Below the pieces are notes generated by a model. That model was not told the origin of the DNA and searched no databases. It saw nothing but the letters and a program-made list of their open reading frames with translations. Made by a program: the position numbers and the translations under genes. Positions 7,372-15,530 of a DNA stretch of 60,292 bases are shown one piece after another. Position 1 is the first letter of the stretch, and each line of letters opens with the position of its first letter. Source of the DNA: Clostridia bacterium (GTDB taxonomy: Bacteria; Bacillota; Clostridia; Oscillospirales; Acutalibacteraceae); the NCBI GenBank assembly GCA_900766895.1, contig CAAFXF010000017.1, positions 1 through 60,292 of the forward strand, in the 5' to 3' direction.

Positions 7372-7590
7372 GTGAAAAAGACATATAGTATTGAAGTCGA
7401 CTGTGCAAATTGTGCTAACAAAATGGAGCTTGCTACACGCAAGGTAAACGGTGTTGCCGATGCAAGCATAAGCTTTATGACTCTGAAAATGAATGTTGAG
7501 TTTGAGGAAGGCGCAGATGAAAAGGCAACAATGAAGCAGGTGCTAAAGGCTTGCAGAAAAATAGAGGACGATTGCGAAATATATTTTTGA
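7372..7590 (+). CDS. Stand-alone heavy-metal-associated (HMA) domain protein
   Basis: A 72-residue ferredoxin-like metal-binding domain of the type usually found at the N terminus of P1B ATPases or as a metallochaperone. It has the Cys-x-x-Cys pair in DCANCANKMELA, with Asp in place of the Met/Gly that precedes it in copper proteins, which favours Zn/Cd. I chose the GTG at 7372 (VKKTYSIEVD) because an upstream ATG at 7333 lies inside the operator and on the expected transcript start. It is 12 bases upstream of the ATPase. In effect the ATPase's metal-binding domain is a separate gene. It ends in CEIYF, adding another Cys. Confidence 0.8.
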   Translation: MKKTYSIEVDCANCANKMELATRKVNGVADASISFMTLKMNVEFEEGADEKATMKQVLKACRKIEDDCEIYF

Positions 7591-7602
7591 TAGGGTGACG
7601 TT

Positions 7603-9498
7603 ATGACTAAAAAGCAAAAGAAAATGCTTATGAGAATAATCGCAAGCTCGTTGCTGTTTTTGAGCCTTGTTGTATTTGAGCATTTTGTTCAGGTGCCAAA
7701 CAGGTTTTTAAGGCTTGCATTGTATATGGTGCCGTACCTTATAATATCATATGACATATTAAAAAAAGCATTTAAGGGAATATTAAACCGTCAGGTCTTT
7801 GATGAAAATTTTTTGATGGCGGTGGCGTCGATTGGCGCTGTTGCTCTCGCCGTATACGAAAACGGCTCGTACAAGGAAGCCGTTGCAGTTATGCTTTTTT
7901 ATCAGATCGGTGAGCTGTTCCAAAGCTATGCCGTCGGAAAAAGCAGACGAAGCATTGCAAGCCTGATGGATATCCGTCCCGATTATGCAAACCTTGAGCT
8001 TGACGGTAATATAGAGCAGGTGAGCCCCGATACAGTTGAGGTCGGCTCTGTAATCATTGTGTCGGCAGGTGAGAAAATTCCTATTGATGGAGTGCTTATT
8101 GAGGGAAGCACAACCCTTGATACATCTGCTCTGACGGGTGAAAGTCTGCCGAGATCGGTGAGCGTCGGTGATGAGGTGATAAGCGGTTGCATTAATCTTT
8201 CGGGTACCGTTAAAATTCGCACAACAAAGGAATTTGGCAACTCAACGGTATCAAAAATCCTTGAGCTTGTTGAAAATGCTTCGTCAAAAAAATCAAGGAG
8301 CGAAAGCTTTATTACACGTTTTGCAAGGTATTACACTCCTGCCGTTTGTATCGGTGCAGTAGCCCTTGCACTTGTTCCTCCAATTGTAAGCCTTGCACTT
8401 GGCAATCCGTCAAATTGGATTACCTGGATATACAGAGCATTGACCTTTCTGGTTATCAGCTGTCCCTGTGCACTTGTTATTTCGGTGCCGTTGTCATTCT
8501 TTGCCGGCATAGGCGGAGCATCACGCGAGGGTATTCTTGTAAAAGGCTCAACCTATATTGAGACCTTGTCAAAGGTGAGCATTGCCGTGTTTGATAAAAC
8601 AGGTACTCTGACAAAGGGTAGCTTTTGCGTAACAAATATTAATCCTGTTGATATTGAGCCTGAACGGCTTATTGAGCTTTCGGCTTATGCCGAGGCGTAT
8701 TCGTCACATCCGATAAGCAAATCAATTAAGCAGGCATATGGAAAAGAGATTGATTTAGCCCGTATTGACGATGTTAAGGAAATCAGCGGCAAGGGTGTAA
8801 CGGCAATCGTCGACGGCAAGCAGGTTGGAGCAGGTAACGGCAAGCTTATGGATGAGCTTGGCGTTCCCTATATCCCGTGCGATGATGTCGGAACTGTTGT
8901 TTATGTAGCTGTTGACGGTGTGTACAAGGGCTCGGTAACTATTGCCGATGAGCCTAAGGAAACATCAAAGCAAGCAATTGCCGAGCTTAAAAAATGCGGA
9001 GTAAAAAAGACGGTAATGTTGACAGGTGACGCAGACGCTGTTGCAAAGGATGTTGCAAATCGCCTTGGTATAGATGATGTGCACAGTGAGCTTTTGCCGT
9101 CGGATAAGCTTGCCATTGTTGAGCAAATGCTCAAGGAAAAAAACAGCAAGGAAAGGCTTGCCTTTGTCGGTGACGGTGTAAATGATGCCCCTGTCTTGAC
9201 GGGTGCCGATGTCGGTATAGCAATGGGCGGTCTCGGCTCGGATGCCGCTATCGAGGCGGCTGATGTTGTTCTTATGGATGACGACCCGTTAAAGCTTGTA
9301 AAGGCTATCAGGCTTTCGTCAAGATGTATGCGCATAGTAAAGGAAAATATCATTTTTGCTCTGGGCATTAAGGCTTTGTGTCTTATTCTCGGAGCAGTGG
9401 GCATTGCCAATATGTGGCTTGCTATTTTTGCGGATGTAGGTGTTATGGTTATTGCTGTGGTAAATGCTATCAGAACAATGTACACCAAAAAACTGTAA
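7603..9498 (+). CDS. Heavy-metal-translocating P1B-type ATPase (Zn/Cd/Pb class)
   Basis: Pumps divalent heavy metals out of the cytoplasm at the expense of ATP. The 631-residue protein has the transmembrane metal site SCPCALVISVP (about residue 287), the phosphorylation site FDKTGTLTKG (about 332), the SSHPIS motif of P1B pumps (about 367), the TGES actuator loop, and the hinge GDGVNDAPVL (about 525). CPC followed by a Ser-Val-Pro segment is seen in the Zn/Cd (ZntA/CadA) class. It has no N-terminal HMA domain; the gene just upstream supplies one. An ArsR/SmtB-type operator supports metal induction. Confidence 0.93.
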   Translation: MTKKQKKMLMRIIASSLLFLSLVVFEHFVQVPNRFLRLALYMVPYLIISYDILKKAFKGILNRQVFDENFLMAVASIGAVALAVYENGSYKEAVAVMLFYQIGELFQSYAVGKSRRSIASLMDIRPDYANLELDGNIEQVSPDTVEVGSVIIVSAGEKIPIDGVLIEGSTTLDTSALTGESLPRSVSVGDEVISGCINLSGTVKIRTTKEFGNSTVSKILELVENASSKKSRSESFITRFARYYTPAVCIGAVALALVPPIVSLALGNPSNWITWIYRALTFLVISCPCALVISVPLSFFAGIGGASREGILVKGSTYIETLSKVSIAVFDKTGTLTKGSFCVTNINPVDIEPERLIELSAYAEAYSSHPISKSIKQAYGKEIDLARIDDVKEISGKGVTAIVDGKQVGAGNGKLMDELGVPYIPCDDVGTVVYVAVDGVYKGSVTIADEPKETSKQAIAELKKCGVKKTVMLTGDADAVAKDVANRLGIDDVHSELLPSDKLAIVEQMLKEKNSKERLAFVGDGVNDAPVLTGADVGIAMGGLGSDAAIEAADVVLMDDDPLKLVKAIRLSSRCMRIVKENIIFALGIKALCLILGAVGIANMWLAIFADVGVMVIAVVNAIRTMYTKKL

Positions 9499-9565
9499 AA
9501 AATACTTGAATATTATTTTTAATGGGGTTATCATAGTTATATAGATTTTGAAAGGACTCCTGTGT

Positions 9566-10735
9566 ATGAATAGCAAGGTTGAAAAAAGAAGAGCATTTCT
9601 TATAGATTTTGCTTTTGTGGCAGTACTGCTTGCACTTATATATGTGTTTTTTAAGTATCTGTTTTGGATTACGGCACCGTTTCTTTTGTCGTTTTTCTTT
9701 GCTGTGCTTTTGCAAAAGCCACTTAGGTATCTGGATAAAAAAACAAATCACAAGGCACATTCGTTTTGGTCTATATTTCTTGTGGTTGTATCAATAGCGG
9801 TTGTAATAGTGCCTGTTGTGTTTATTTTGGCATCTGTGTTTGGCAAGATTTCTGCATTTATCAGCTACCTGTCAGAGCAGCTCAGTGATATTTCGTCGTT
9901 CCTGTCAACGATTGAAAATTGGTTGCTTAACGCACTTCAGTTTTTGCCGAAGGGTATTTATCATTCGGTATCGGGCAGTATTACGGATTTGTTTGATAAG
10001 CTTCAGCCAAATGCCGTTGAGGGTGCTGCTTCCTCTGCCGGTCTGCTTTCAAACTTAGATTTGGGCAGCCTGACGAGTAAGCTTACATCGGGTGTGTCAA
10101 ACGTATATTCCGTTGTTAAGGGCGTGCCGTCAATTCTTATCGGTGTGGTTATCGGCTTGGTTGCATGGATTCTTTTCACAAAGGATTATGATTATCTTGT
10201 AAGATTTATTCAAAATCAGCTTCCCGATGACAAAAAGGGTGTGCTTGTTGAGTTTAAGCAGGTGTTCTCAAAAACAATCCTTACAATGTTTAAGGCGTAC
10301 GGCATAATTATGTGCATCACGTTTTGTGAGCTGTTCCTCGGATTTTCAATAATGAGTCTGTTTGGAATTATGAACAACGGATATTTTGCAATTATTGCAC
10401 TTGTCATTGCTGTGTTTGATATTTTGCCTGTCGCCGGATCGGGCGGTATTCTCATCCCCTGGTCGTTGTTCTCGTTGATATACGGCAACTATAAGCAGGC
10501 AATCGGCTTGATTGTTTTGTATATAGTCATTACTGTAATAAGACAGTATATTGAACCGAAAATTGTCGGTACCTCTCTCGGAGTTCACCCGATAGTAACA
10601 CTTATGGGACTGTACTTTGGCTTAAAACTTTTCGGCTTTATAGGAATGTTTATTGTTCCGCTTACGGTTATGACCCTTAAGGCGTTTAATGACGCAGGAA
10701 GAATCAGCATCTGGAAAACCCCAAAAAATCAATAA
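9566..10735 (+). CDS. AI-2E family transporter-like membrane protein
   Basis: A 389-residue polytopic membrane protein with the layout of the AI-2E/YtvI/PerM family: N-terminal hydrophobic pair (residues about 15-60), a long soluble stretch, then four or more C-terminal segments including VFDILPVAGSGGILIPW and the family motif RQYIEPKIVGTSLGVHP. Family members include the B. subtilis YtvI sporulation protein and proposed autoinducer or Na+/H+ transporters; the substrate is not predictable. The ATG at 9566 has AAAGGA 9 bases upstream; earlier TTG extension is unsupported. It starts 67 bases after the ATPase and may be a separate unit. Confidence 0.88.
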   Translation: MNSKVEKRRAFLIDFAFVAVLLALIYVFFKYLFWITAPFLLSFFFAVLLQKPLRYLDKKTNHKAHSFWSIFLVVVSIAVVIVPVVFILASVFGKISAFISYLSEQLSDISSFLSTIENWLLNALQFLPKGIYHSVSGSITDLFDKLQPNAVEGAASSAGLLSNLDLGSLTSKLTSGVSNVYSVVKGVPSILIGVVIGLVAWILFTKDYDYLVRFIQNQLPDDKKGVLVEFKQVFSKTILTMFKAYGIIMCITFCELFLGFSIMSLFGIMNNGYFAIIALVIAVFDILPVAGSGGILIPWSLFSLIYGNYKQAIGLIVLYIVITVIRQYIEPKIVGTSLGVHPIVTLMGLYFGLKLFGFIGMFIVPLTVMTLKAFNDAGRISIWKTPKNQ

Positions 10736-10789
10736 TTACCAAATAGGACTGCTGATAAATGGTCTGAACCACGCCAAAAGAGAATATAC

Positions 10790-10859
10790 TTGGCTCCCCT
10801 TATTGTAAGGGGAGCTGTTGAGCGAAGCGAAACTGAGGGGATAAAAAACAGATTGAACA
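10790..10859. repeat. Dispersed repeat, copy A
   Basis: Begins TTGGCTCCCCTT, forms a hairpin with AAGGGGAGC, ends CTGAGGGGATAAAA followed by AGATTGAACA. The same ends occur at 24899-25034, where the interior is longer. The hairpin and fixed ends suggest a small non-coding repeat of REP or MITE type. Confidence 0.75.
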
Positions 10860-10878
10860 TCGAGTTCAATCTGTTTTT
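10844..10878. terminator. Perfect 15-bp hairpin with A and T flanks
   Basis: AAAAACAGATTGAAC pairs perfectly with GTTCAATCTGTTTTT around a 5-base loop. The A/T flanks make it a candidate bidirectional terminator, or part of the repeat element. Confidence 0.6.
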
Positions 10879-11010
10879 GGCGTTTTTCGCCTTTTGCTCA
10901 GTCGAGGTACCAATGTACATCTTCCTTCGCAAAATGCGAAATTCAGTTCCATTTCTCAACAGCCTATCAGCATGTTTAATACACCACTTGTTTTTTTTCG
11001 ACACATAAAT

Positions 11011-11038
11011 GAGGGCTTGCGGTAGCCCTCTTTATTTA
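11011..11038 (+). terminator. Terminator-like hairpin
   Basis: GAGGGCT (11011-11017) and AGCCCTC (11024-11030) form a 7-bp stem with a 6-base loop, followed by TTTATTTA. Confidence 0.6.
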
Positions 11039-11145
11039 TTAATTTTAACAAATTATAAAATAACACTTGCAAAACGAATTTATTTGTGATAATATATGAA
11101 AAGTGTTTTTCACAGTAATACAACTGTCCTTGGGTGGTGTACACA

Positions 11146-11574
11146 ATGGCAAAAATAAAATATCTGCTTGTGGATATGTCGGTATTGCCCGATGTGTATG
11201 CAAGGGTGATAGAGGCAAAGGGATATTTGCAGTCGGGCGAGGCTGCGAATTCTTCACAGGCTGCAAAGATGGCAGGTATTTCCCGCTCGGCATACTATAA
11301 ATATAAGGATAAAATTTTTGAGTACAGCGAGCAGGGTGACGATGCCTTAACCATCAATGCAAAGCTTAAGGATAATGCAGGTGTATTGAGCTCTGTTATG
11401 AACGAGTTATATCTTGCAGGTGCAAATATTTTGGCGGTTAATCAAAGCGTACCGGTAAATAATATTGCAGATGTATCTATCACCGTAAGATTTTCGGATG
11501 CACAGCAGATTACTGATGATATTATTGAAGTAATAAAGAATGTTGACGGTGTCAAAACCGCTGAATTGGTATAG
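11146..11574 (+). CDS. ACT domain protein (PheB/YheB, UPF0735 type)
   Basis: A 142-residue protein with an N-terminal helix-turn-helix-like part (SSQAAKMAGISRSAYYKYKD) and a C-terminal ACT domain (about 70-142, LKDNAGVLSSVMNELYLAGANI, broken here only by family naming). This two-part layout is that of PheB-type proteins encoded next to amino-acid biosynthesis genes. It is 10 bases upstream of homoserine dehydrogenase, so it is probably a regulator or sensor of threonine/methionine synthesis. I chose the ATG at 11146; an in-frame GTG at 11134 is possible. Ligand and DNA-binding role are not shown. Confidence 0.85.
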   Translation: MAKIKYLLVDMSVLPDVYARVIEAKGYLQSGEAANSSQAAKMAGISRSAYYKYKDKIFEYSEQGDDALTINAKLKDNAGVLSSVMNELYLAGANILAVNQSVPVNNIADVSITVRFSDAQQITDDIIEVIKNVDGVKTAELV

Positions 11575-11584
11575 GAGGGTAAAA

Positions 11585-12802
11585 ATGAAGGTAGCAGTTA
11601 TGGGCTACGGAACAGTAGGTTCCGGTGTTGTAGAGGTTATCGAAACTCACGAAAAAAGTATAAAAAATCGCACGGCAGGAGAGGCATTACAGGTTAGCCA
11701 TATCCTTGATTTGCGTGATTTTCCGGATGATCCTCACACAGATTTGTTTACAAAGGATTTTAACGATATTCTTAATGACCCGGAGGTTAAGGTTGTTGCC
11801 GAAACAATGGGTGGAGTAAATCCTGCCTTTGATTTTACAATGAAGCTTATTGAGGCAGGTAAGAGCGTTGTTACCTCAAACAAGGAGCTTGTTGCTCAAA
11901 AGGGCTTGGAGCTTCTTGAGGCGGCAGAGAAAAACGGCGTTAATTATTTGTTCGAGGCAAGCGTAGGCGGTGGTATTCCTATTATCAGACCTATGGCTCA
12001 ATGCCTCACTGCAAACAATATTGAGGGCGTTGCAGGTATCCTTAACGGTACAACAAACTTTATCCTCACAAAAATGATTGAGGACGGAATGACATTTGAC
12101 GATGCCCTTAAGCTTGCACAGGATAACGGATATGCAGAAAAAGACCCAACAGCAGACATTGAGGGCTTTGACGCATGCCGTAAGGTTTGTATTCTTGCAT
12201 CTCTTGCATTTGGCAAGCATGTGTATCCTAATCAGGTTAGGGCAGAGGGTATCACAAAAATTACCCTTGAGGATGTTGAATACATCTCATCTGCTGACGG
12301 TGTAATTAAGCTTCTCGGTCAAATCAAAAAGCTTGATGATGACAAGATTGCGGCATTTGTAAGCCCTGCCGTAGTTTTCCACGGCTCACAGCTTGCAAGT
12401 GTAAACGGTGTGTTTAATGCTATTCTTGTTCGCGGTGATGCTGTCGGCGACGTTTGCTTTTACGGTGCCGGCGCAGGCAAGCTTCCAACCGCTTCGGCTG
12501 TTGTTGCCGATATGGTAGACTGTGCCGTTCATGTTGAAAGAAGAAAGAATTTCGGCTGGGGTGCCGGCGCAGAGGACTATGTAGTAGATGAAAAGCAGTG
12601 CCTTGAAATGCCGTTTTATGTAAGAGCAAAGGCAAGCGAAGGTGAGATTGTTGCAAGGTTTAATGATGTTAAGTTCCTTACAAGACAGGGCAAGCCTTCA
12701 AATGAGGTCGCCTTCATTACCGATTCAATGACAGAAGCTTCATTGGACGGCAAGCTTGCAGGTATTGATGTTATCAATAAAATTAAGGTAACTAATTACT
12801 AA
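11585..12802 (+). CDS. hom: Homoserine dehydrogenase
   Basis: Reduces aspartate semialdehyde to homoserine, the branch to threonine and methionine. The 405-residue protein has the NAD(P) motif MGYGTVGSGVVEV at the N terminus, the substrate segment ILNGTTNFILTKM and DPTADIEGFDACRK with the catalytic Lys/Asp region. Full-length clostridial forms often have about 425-435 residues with a C-terminal ACT domain; here the tail from about 335 (MPFYVRAKASEGEIVARF) is a shortened ACT-like stretch. The start at 11585 is preceded by AGGAGG. It is followed after 21 bases by aspartate kinase. Confidence 0.96.
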   Translation: MKVAVMGYGTVGSGVVEVIETHEKSIKNRTAGEALQVSHILDLRDFPDDPHTDLFTKDFNDILNDPEVKVVAETMGGVNPAFDFTMKLIEAGKSVVTSNKELVAQKGLELLEAAEKNGVNYLFEASVGGGIPIIRPMAQCLTANNIEGVAGILNGTTNFILTKMIEDGMTFDDALKLAQDNGYAEKDPTADIEGFDACRKVCILASLAFGKHVYPNQVRAEGITKITLEDVEYISSADGVIKLLGQIKKLDDDKIAAFVSPAVVFHGSQLASVNGVFNAILVRGDAVGDVCFYGAGAGKLPTASAVVADMVDCAVHVERRKNFGWGAGAEDYVVDEKQCLEMPFYVRAKASEGEIVARFNDVKFLTRQGKPSNEVAFITDSMTEASLDGKLAGIDVINKIKVTNY

Positions 12803-12823
12803 TTTATATATAGGAGGAAAATT

Positions 12824-14032
12824 ATGTCACTTATTGTTCAAAAGTTCGGTGGCTCATCGGTTGCGAATGCCGAGCGTGTTATGAACGTTGCAAGAATTGT
12901 AACGGACACATATAAGGCTGGCAACGACGTTGTAGTTGTTGTTTCTGCACAGGGCGATACAACCGACGATTTAATTGAAAAGGCAAATGAAATAAATCCA
13001 AAGGCAAAGAACAGAGAGCTTGACCAGCTTCTTTGCGCAGGTGAGCAGATTTCGATTTCTCTGCTTGCAATGGCTATTGAGTCATTGGGCTTCCCTGTAA
13101 TCAGCCTTTTGGGTTGGCAGGCAGGCTTTAATACAAACTCTGTATACGGCTCTGCAAGAATCAAGAACATTAAGCCTAACAGATTGCAGGCAGAGCTTGC
13201 AAGACACAACATTGTTGTTGTTGCAGGCTTTCAGGGTATAAACAGATATGACGATCTTACAACTCTCGGCAGAGGCGGTTCCGATACATCGGCTGTTGCT
13301 ATTGCCGCAGCTCTTCACGCAGATAAGTGTCAAATCTTTACCGATGTTGAGGGTGTTTATACAGCTGATCCAAGAAAGGTTGATAATGCCCGTAAGCTTA
13401 AGGAAATTACCTATGACGAGATGCTCGAGCTTGCAACCCTCGGTGCGCAGGTGCTCAATAACCGTTCGGTAGAAATGGCAAAGAAATATTCAGTAGAACT
13501 TGAGGTTCTTTCATCACTTAACCCAATTCCGGGTACCATTGTTAAGGAGGTAGCAAAAATGGAAAAAATGTTAATCAGAGGCGTTACAAAGGATAAGGAT
13601 GTTGCTCTTGTATCTGTTTTGGGTGTAAAGGATAATCCGGGCGTTGCATTCAATATATTCTCAAAGCTTTCACAAAAGAACATTAATGTAGACATCATTC
13701 TTCAGTCATTCGGCAGAGATAATACAAAGGATATTGTATTTACCGTAAGCAAGGAAAACGGTCCTGTTGCCGTTAGTCTTCTTGAGGAGTCATCACACCT
13801 TCAGGATGCAAGAATTGTCTGCGACACAAATGTAGCAAAGGTTTCTATCGTTGGTGCAGGTATGGAATCACATCCGGGCACAGCTACAAAGATGTTCGAG
13901 GCTCTTTATGAAAGAGATATTAATATCAAGATGATTTCTACATCGGAGATTAAGATTTCCGTTATCATTGATGCAGAGGATGCAGACAGAGCAGTATCTG
14001 CCGTGCACAATGCATTTATTCCAAACGACTGA
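12824..14032 (+). CDS. lysC: Aspartate kinase
   Basis: Phosphorylates aspartate at the entry to the lysine, threonine and methionine pathways. The 402-residue protein starts LIVQKFGGSSVANAERV (kinase fold) and has TLGRGGSDTSAVAIAAAL, the nucleotide/aspartate site. Two ACT domains follow (about 265-335 and 345-402; GVKDNPGVAFNIFSKL, VGAGMESHPGTATKMF), which bind the feedback amino acid. A consensus internal start for a separate beta subunit, as in Bacillus, may exist at the ATG at 13560 (MEKMLIRGVTKDKDVALVSV), preceded by AAGGAGG at 13543. Third gene of the ACT-hom-lysC operon. Confidence 0.97.
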   Translation: MSLIVQKFGGSSVANAERVMNVARIVTDTYKAGNDVVVVVSAQGDTTDDLIEKANEINPKAKNRELDQLLCAGEQISISLLAMAIESLGFPVISLLGWQAGFNTNSVYGSARIKNIKPNRLQAELARHNIVVVAGFQGINRYDDLTTLGRGGSDTSAVAIAAALHADKCQIFTDVEGVYTADPRKVDNARKLKEITYDEMLELATLGAQVLNNRSVEMAKKYSVELEVLSSLNPIPGTIVKEVAKMEKMLIRGVTKDKDVALVSVLGVKDNPGVAFNIFSKLSQKNINVDIILQSFGRDNTKDIVFTVSKENGPVAVSLLEESSHLQDARIVCDTNVAKVSIVGAGMESHPGTATKMFEALYERDINIKMISTSEIKISVIIDAEDADRAVSAVHNAFIPND

Positions 14033-14048
14033 TAACAGCTCGTTACCG

Positions 14049-14090
14049 TCGCACACAGGCGTTTCTGTGTGCGATTTTTATTTTTTTAGA
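14049..14090 (+). terminator. Terminator after lysC
   Basis: TCGCACACAG (14049-14058) and CTGTGTGCGA (14065-14074) form a perfect 10-bp stem with a 6-base loop, followed by a long T-rich run. Confidence 0.92.
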
Positions 14091-14096
14091 AAATTG

Positions 14097-14125
14097 TTGA
14101 CTTTTGCAGTTATTTGTGATATTGT
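14097..14125 (+). promoter_or_regulatory. Promoter of the TetR/envelope operon
   Basis: TTGACT (14097-14102) and TATTGT (14120-14125) with a 17-base spacer; the palindrome at 14135-14158 starts 10 bases downstream, covering the expected start of transcription. Confidence 0.65.
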
Positions 14126-14134
14126 AAAACAAAG

Positions 14135-14158
14135 GTTATGTAACAAGTGTTACATAAC
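14135..14158. promoter_or_regulatory. TetR-type operator palindrome
   Basis: GTTATGTAACA and TGTTACATAAC form a perfect 11-bp inverted repeat around AG. It lies between the promoter and the TetR gene, 21 bases upstream of its ATG, as expected for autorepression. Confidence 0.8.
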
Positions 14159-14179
14159 AAATGATTGAGAGGTGAAAGG

Positions 14180-14800
14180 ATGCCACCAAAAGCGAAGTTT
14201 ACAAGAGAGGAAATAATTTCCGCTGCCCTCGAGGTAGCGAGGAGTAAGGGCATTGAAGCCGTAACCGCAAGAGAGGTCGGGAGCTTTCTCGGCACATCAT
14301 CGTCGCCTGTTTTTGTCGCCTTCAAAAATATGGATGAGCTTCTCAACGAGGTGTACAATTCTGCTGTTTGCGAGTACAGTGAATTTATTGCCGATGCGGT
14401 TAACTATACTCCGGCTTTTAAGCAATTTGGCATAAGACTGATAGAATTTGCAAGAACACAGCCAAATCTTTTTAAGCTGATTTACAAAAACAGTCAGGGG
14501 GACAAATCGTATTCAAAAATGATTATGTCTATGCCGGCGGCGGATTTTTGTGTGCAGACAATAATGGAGCAGGCTCAGGTTGAGTTTGAAAATGCAAAGC
14601 TGATTTTTGAAGAGGTGCTTCTTGCGGGGCTTGGTATCTGTTATATGATTGCCGACAATAAATGCGCCTTTACCGAGCAGGAGCTGAATAAATATTTGGG
14701 CATAGCATATAGGGGAGCAGTAATGACAGTAAAAACATTAAAAGAGGATGAATATTCCGTTCATCCGAGTATAAATAACCAATTAAGAAATAATGAATAA
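14180..14800 (+). CDS. TetR-family regulator
   Basis: A 206-residue repressor. The N-terminal helix-turn-helix domain reads KFTREEIISAALEVARSKGI then AVTAREVGSFLGTSSSPVFVAFKNMDEL, typical of TetR proteins; the C-terminal ligand part is not recognisable. The ATG at 14180 has GAGAGG and AAAGGA upstream; the earlier TTG is not needed. It is the first gene of an operon with LiaF-like, DUF4097, PspC and ABC exporter genes, so it probably controls an envelope-stress or efflux response. Inducer unknown. Confidence 0.9.
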   Translation: MPPKAKFTREEIISAALEVARSKGIEAVTAREVGSFLGTSSSPVFVAFKNMDELLNEVYNSAVCEYSEFIADAVNYTPAFKQFGIRLIEFARTQPNLFKLIYKNSQGDKSYSKMIMSMPAADFCVQTIMEQAQVEFENAKLIFEEVLLAGLGICYMIADNKCAFTEQELNKYLGIAYRGAVMTVKTLKEDEYSVHPSINNQLRNNE

Positions 14801-14816
14801 TATTGGAGGTTTTTGT

Positions 14817-15530
14817 ATGAAAAAGACAAAAGGCATCATCTGGGGCTTGGTAATAATTGCCTTGGGCGTTTTATGGGGACTTAATGAAGCCAATGTTCTC
14901 AGCTTCACACTTTTCTTTGACGGTTGGTGGACACTCTTTATCATCATTCCGTCACTTATCGGCTTAATAACAGACAGAGACAAAAAGGGTAGCTTAATAT
15001 GCTTGGCGATAGGTGTGCTGCTGCTCGTAAATTGCTATTTTGATTTGTGGCAATACAAGAGATTTTTGTTCCCGATTATCATTGTAATTGTCGGTGCAAG
15101 CATAATTGTAGGCAATATTTTTGAAAAGGAACAGCCACAGCCCGTTCAGCCTCAGCAGGACGGCACACAGCCTCAGGAGGTTTACGGTCAGCCCGTATAC
15201 ATTCCGCAGGGAAATCAGGAATACTATGCATCATTTACAAGCCAAAACTATCAGTTTGACAAGGGCTTTGCAGGCGGTAAGTTTTGTGCAACCTTCGGTG
15301 CGATAGTTATTGATATTCGCAATGCGGACATTGTTCACAACTGTGTAATTGATGCAAAGGCAACCTTTGGCGGAATAGATATTTATGTTCCGTCCGATGT
15401 AAGAGTAGTTGTAAAATCAAACAGCTTCTTCGGCGGAGTATCGGATAAGACAAATAAAAATCTTCCGCCCGATGCAAAAACAATTTTTATCAACTCATCT
15501 AACCTGTTTGGAGGAACTGATGTAAAATGA
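14817..15530 (+). CDS. LiaF-like membrane protein
   Basis: A 237-residue protein. Residues about 1-105 form four short membrane segments (LiaI/LiaF-type transmembrane region). A Pro/Gln-rich linker (QPQPVQPQQDGTQPQEV) follows, then a soluble beta-strand-rich C-terminal domain with FAGGKFCATFGAIVIDIRNA and SNSFFGGVSDK, matching the LiaF C-terminal domain of cell-wall-antibiotic sensing systems. A TATTGGAGG ribosome binding site precedes the ATG at 14817. Its stop overlaps the start of the next gene by four bases (ATGA). In LiaFSR, LiaF inhibits the LiaS kinase, but no kinase gene is present here. Confidence 0.8.
   Translation: MKKTKGIIWGLVIIALGVLWGLNEANVLSFTLFFDGWWTLFIIIPSLIGLITDRDKKGSLICLAIGVLLLVNCYFDLWQYKRFLFPIIIVIVGASIIVGNIFEKEQPQPVQPQQDGTQPQEVYGQPVYIPQGNQEYYASFTSQNYQFDKGFAGGKFCATFGAIVIDIRNADIVHNCVIDAKATFGGIDIYVPSDVRVVVKSNSFFGGVSDKTNKNLPPDAKTIFINSSNLFGGTDVK

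Larger units (their letters stand above)
10736..11145. other. Intergenic region of 410 bases: repeat, hairpins, promoter
   Basis: No convincing gene. It holds a copy of a dispersed repeat (10790-10859), a perfect 15-bp hairpin (10844-10878), a second hairpin (11011-11030) and, at its end, a promoter for the ACT-hom-lysC operon: TTGCAA (11067-11072) and TAATAT (11090-11095) with a 17-base spacer. A 91-codon minus-strand frame (10729-11004) runs through the repeat and I do not regard it as a gene. Confidence 0.6.

Noticed and set aside
10729..11004. 91-codon minus-strand frame between the AI-2E gene and the ACT gene.
   Set aside because: Runs through a dispersed repeat and hairpin, no clear ribosome binding site, no recognised family.
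11041..11145. Lysine or threonine riboswitch upstream of the ACT-hom-lysC operon.
   Set aside because: The gap is too short and no lysine-riboswitch or T-box-like elements were found.
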